A DNA stretch of 64,000 bases from Saprospiraceae bacterium (lineage in GTDB: Bacteria > Bacteroidota > Bacteroidia > Chitinophagales > Saprospiraceae): NCBI GenBank assembly GCA_013214355.1, contig JABSSL010000010.1:51722-115721 (forward strand), written 5' to 3'. The notes beneath the pieces were generated by a model. It was not told the origin of the DNA. It searched no databases and saw only the letters and a program-made list of their open reading frames with translations. Below, in pieces: positions 60,931 through 64,000 of this stretch. Within the stretch, counting starts at the first letter, position 1. Each line of letters begins with the position of its first letter. The position numbers and the translations under genes were made by a program.

Positions 60931-63900
60931 ATGCTATCCAACAGCTTTTTGAAAATGAGAACGAAGATTAGAAACACGACACTAAGTTACGCACCACCAT
61001 TTGGGCTCCTCTTATTACTAGGGATTCTTTTCACTTCTCCTTTTTCCCTTTCCGGCCAAATTGTATGGCAGGAGGACTTTAGCAGTTATGCTGATGGAAT
61101 CAATACTACAACCAGATGGACAACTAATTTTAATGATTGTGATGATGCAGACGTGAACATGGGTAATAATTTCTGGGGAGTCCAAGGGGGTGAGTTTAGG
61201 GTCAATGATATTGAAGGGTTTAACTGCATAAGTAGCTCTCCAACGAATATATGGGGAGATCTGCAAAATTCACTTACCACCGAAAGCATTAATATATCAG
61301 CACACTCCTGTGTTCGATTGTCCGTGGACATTAGAAGCACTGGGGACTTAGAATGTGTTTCAGCTACCCCTACTACGACTACCCCACCTACCAATACCGG
61401 ACACGACCAAGTCGTAGTTGAATACCGTGTAAATGGTGGAGGTTGGATTCAATTTGCTACCAATGGATACATATGTGGTAGTGACAATTTACCCACTACA
61501 GCTTCACAGACCCAGGTATCGGGAAACAATGTCGAAATTCGGATTAGATTAGGAAACATTGCTGGTAACGAAAGTTATTATCTCGATGACATCATTGTAG
61601 AAGTAGATGAAACCACCCCCACCCTATCCAGTTTCGGTCCCTTCTGTAGTTCCGATGCCAGTATTCCCTTACCTAGCACGCAAGCTGGAATTTCCGGAAG
61701 CTGGTCGGGTACTGGGGTCATTGGTGGAACCAGCTTTAATCCTAGCACGGCAAGTACTGGAGCCAACACGCTAACCTTCACCCCCAATCCTGGCCAATGT
61801 GCCAGTAGCAATACCACTTCGATAACGGTCAATGCCGGTCCCAATGTGGATGACATTCCTAATCAGACAGCTTGCGGCACCTATACCCTGCCCGTAATCA
61901 CGGGCTCCAACCTTTCTGGTAGTGCAGCCTATTATACTGCACCTTCGGGAGGTGGAGTCCAACTTAACCCTAGTCAGATTATTTCTACGTCGGGAACGAC
62001 CACGCTATATATCTTTGACACTAACGGTGGATGTACGGACGAAGAGGACTTTACAATCACCATCATACCAAGGCCCCAGATTAATGACCTGGCGGACCAG
62101 ACAGTCTGTGGCTCCTATACCTTACCTGCCATAACAGGAACCAATTTAAACGGTAATGAAGCCTATTTCACCGCTACTAATCGAGGGGGCACACAGTATA
62201 GCCAAGGGCAAGTTATTACGACTACAACCACCTTATACATCCACGGTGGAGCAGGGGGCTGTGATGACGAAGAGGAGGTAACCATCACTATTACGCCTGC
62301 GCCACAAGTGAATGATCAAGCCAACACTTCAGCCTGCGGATCTTATACCCTTCCGGCGATCACAGGTACTAACCTAACGGGAAACGAAGCCTATTTTACT
62401 CAAAGTGGAGGGGCTGGTACTCAATTTAACCCAGGCCAAACGATTACCAATACCACCACCTTGTTTATTTATGACGATGCGGGCACTTGTGAGGATGAAG
62501 AATCTTTCACCATCACCATTACCACTCCGCCAGATATCAATGACCTCCTCAACCAAACGGCTTGCGTTTCCTATACCCTTCCAGCGATAACGGGTACCAA
62601 CTTAGCGGGCAATGAAGCCTATTATACCGGTGCGAATGGCACGGGCACTCAATTCAATCCTGGACAAAATATCACCAATAATATCACTTTGTTCATCTAT
62701 GGAGGGAGTGGATCCTGTAGTGACGAAGAAACGGTAAGTATTACTATTACACCAGCACCTGACGTAGATGATCAGCCCAATACTTCAGTTTGTGGGTCCT
62801 ATACGCTTCCAGCCATTACCGGTTCGAATCTTACCGGAGGGGAAGCCTATTTCACCCAAACCAACGGTGGAGGTACATCATTTTCACCGGGCCAAACCAT
62901 CAACACTACCACGACTCTTTTCATTTATGACGGAACGGGAGTTTGTAGCGATGAAGAAATCGTAACCATTACGATCAGTTCTCCACCCAACATTGATGAC
63001 ATTTCCAACCAGACTGCCTGTGGTTCCTATACCCTGCCTAATATCACCGGTACCAACCTGAGCGGAAATGAGGCCTATTATACAGGTTCAGGAGGGTCCG
63101 GAAACCAATTTAATCCGGGTCAAACCATCAGTGCCAACACTACTCTTTTTATTTATGGAGGTTCTGGTAGCTGTACAGACGAGGAACAATTTACCATTAC
63201 GTTTACGACGCCACCTAACGTCTTGGCTATTCCCAATCAAACGGCTTGTGGCTCTTACACGCTACCGCCTATTAACGGAACCAATCTAACAGGTAATCAG
63301 GCCTATTTCTCAGGGCCCAATGGCACAGGTACTCGCTTCAATCCGGGACAATCCATCACGAGCAGTAGGACCTTATTTATTTATGATGGAACGGATCCGT
63401 GCGATGATCAAGAACAATTCACCATCACCATCACAGCTGGTCCAGACATTAATGATCTTCCCACGCAAAATGTTTGTGGCTCTTACACACTACCCAACAT
63501 TACCGGAAATAACTTAACGGGTAATGAGGCTTATTATACGGCCACCGGTGGCAACGGCACTCGTTTTTTACCGGGAGAACTCATCACCGCTAGTATTACC
63601 TTATTCATCTATGGTGGCACAGCTAGTTGCAATGATGAAGAGCTTGTCTCTATCAACGTTAGCCCTCAGCCACAGATTGATGACATCGGCGATCCAACCG
63701 TTTGCGGCACCTACACTTTGCCGGCTATTACAGGTGCTAACCTGAGTGGCAATGAAGCATACTACACGAGTGCCGGTGGTCTAGGTACCTCATTCGCCCC
63801 AGGAGAAGAAATTACAACCAATACAACACTATTTATATACGATGGCAATCCGGGATGTAATGATCAAGTTGAAATAACCATCACGATCAATCCTCCCATC

Positions 63901-64000
63901 GACATTGATGATTTAGCTGATCAAACCGCTTGCGCCAGCTTCGTCCTACCCAACATCACCGGTACCAATCTAACTGGGAATGAAGCTTACTTTACTCAAA
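60931..64000 (+). CDS. Giant secreted repeat protein (partial, C-terminus outside window)
   Basis: The open frame from the ATG at 60931 (or 60955) stays open to the window edge, at least 1023 codons. The N-terminus has a signal sequence (LLLLLGILFTSPFSLSGQ) followed by a beta domain of about 200 residues (VWQEDFSSYADG...) and a Ser/Gly-rich Ig-like stretch. From about residue 305 there are nine complete copies and one partial copy of a ~76-residue repeat (75-78 residues): ..D.NDI.NQTACGSYTLPAITG, then TNLTGNEAYYT...G.GT.FNPGQ.I and TTLFIYDG...C.DEE..TITI. Each repeat has two Cys, presumably a disulfide. This is a T9SS-type adhesin; its C-terminal signal is not in the window. Confidence 0.88.
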   Translation, partial: MLSNSFLKMRTKIRNTTLSYAPPFGLLLLLGILFTSPFSLSGQIVWQEDFSSYADGINTTTRWTTNFNDCDDADVNMGNNFWGVQGGEFRVNDIEGFNCISSSPTNIWGDLQNSLTTESINISAHSCVRLSVDIRSTGDLECVSATPTTTTPPTNTGHDQVVVEYRVNGGGWIQFATNGYICGSDNLPTTASQTQVSGNNVEIRIRLGNIAGNESYYLDDIIVEVDETTPTLSSFGPFCSSDASIPLPSTQAGISGSWSGTGVIGGTSFNPSTASTGANTLTFTPNPGQCASSNTTSITVNAGPNVDDIPNQTACGTYTLPVITGSNLSGSAAYYTAPSGGGVQLNPSQIISTSGTTTLYIFDTNGGCTDEEDFTITIIPRPQINDLADQTVCGSYTLPAITGTNLNGNEAYFTATNRGGTQYSQGQVITTTTTLYIHGGAGGCDDEEEVTITITPAPQVNDQANTSACGSYTLPAITGTNLTGNEAYFTQSGGAGTQFNPGQTITNTTTLFIYDDAGTCEDEESFTITITTPPDINDLLNQTACVSYTLPAITGTNLAGNEAYYTGANGTGTQFNPGQNITNNITLFIYGGSGSCSDEETVSITITPAPDVDDQPNTSVCGSYTLPAITGSNLTGGEAYFTQTNGGGTSFSPGQTINTTTTLFIYDGTGVCSDEEIVTITISSPPNIDDISNQTACGSYTLPNITGTNLSGNEAYYTGSGGSGNQFNPGQTISANTTLFIYGGSGSCTDEEQFTITFTTPPNVLAIPNQTACGSYTLPPINGTNLTGNQAYFSGPNGTGTRFNPGQSITSSRTLFIYDGTDPCDDQEQFTITITAGPDINDLPTQNVCGSYTLPNITGNNLTGNEAYYTATGGNGTRFLPGELITASITLFIYGGTASCNDEELVSINVSPQPQIDDIGDPTVCGTYTLPAITGANLSGNEAYYTSAGGLGTSFAPGEEITTNTTLFIYDGNPGCNDQVEITITINPPIDIDDLADQTACASFVLPNITGTNLTGNEAYFTQ

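Noticed and set aside
61018..63745. Several short open frames on both strands within the giant repeat gene.
   Set aside because: They repeat with the period of the repeat units and lie inside one long continuous plus-strand frame starting at 60931; they are shadows.
1..64000. tRNA genes, rRNA genes, CRISPR arrays, intact insertion sequences, prophage.
   Set aside because: I looked for tRNA-like arms, direct repeats of 25-40 bases with equal spacers, transposase motifs and phage structural genes and saw none. The GGTTCGAATC at 62821 lies inside a repeat-coding frame and is chance.

Overview
The window looks like a chromosomal segment from a member of the Bacteroidota, probably a marine or aquatic Saprospirales/Lewinella-like bacterium. 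Evidence seen directly: three very large or multi-domain secreted proteins, two of them ending in the type-B C-terminal signal of the type IX secretion system (T9SS; SPNGDG...WDG...G.Y.Y motif); a PorP/SprF-family outer membrane protein next to one of them; promoters of the Bacteroidota type (TAnnTTTG, sometimes with TTG about 20 bases upstream); few Shine-Dalgarno sequences; and carotenoid genes. The genus is an inference. I found no tRNA, rRNA, CRISPR array, prophage or intact transposon.

Layout. 1-2255 (minus): a translationally coupled serine hydrolase / ECF sigma factor / membrane protein unit cut by the window edge. 2509-8266 (plus): a lipoprotein, a lectin-type T9SS protein, an orphan histidine kinase, a DoxX-like membrane protein and a GNAT acetyltransferase. 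8244-11814: a thioredoxin-like protein, carotenoid genes crtI and crtZ, and a DUF2867 protein. 11962-15012: a kinase / M23 peptidase / class III aminotransferase fusion. 15871-20698: a four-gene minus-strand operon (NmrA-like reductase, SMP-30 lipoprotein, quinone reductase, gamma-glutamyltransferase) facing an HxlR regulator with a single conserved Cys, probably a quinone/electrophile response unit. 20840-29416: a lipoprotein, an S9 peptidase fused to a SUMF1 domain, a HAD phosphatase, an AraC regulator and an AlgJ/AlgI-like polysaccharide O-acetylation pair. 29654-38367: secreted and hypothetical proteins, a CBS protein, a three-gene cytochrome c/beta-barrel operon, a bacilliredoxin and pdxH. 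38460-39340: a gene-free kilobase with a tandem array of about 110-base units, each ending on the minus strand in an intrinsic terminator. 39417-46186: a tetR-tolC-adaptor-RND efflux operon. 47471-52680: a giant M43 metalloprotease adhesin and its SprF partner. 52829-60521: housekeeping and envelope genes, including trpS, ridA, yceD and rpmF. 60931 to the end: the start of a giant protein with repeats of about 76 residues.

The least explained sequences are non-coding. They are (1) the tandem terminator array at 38.46-39.0 kb, which looks like a family of repeated small RNAs, and (2) two 183-184 bp intergenic elements (21671-21853 and 53641-53824). These two share internal blocks in opposite orientation and in shuffled order, and have unrelated terminal arms that are nevertheless self-complementary in each copy. 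Protein-level oddities are the kinase-M23-aminotransferase fusion, the S9-SUMF1 fusion, the CX4CH mini-cytochrome operon, and an L32 ribosomal protein that has lost its zinc ribbon. All functional assignments come from reading the translated sequences; no database search was run.
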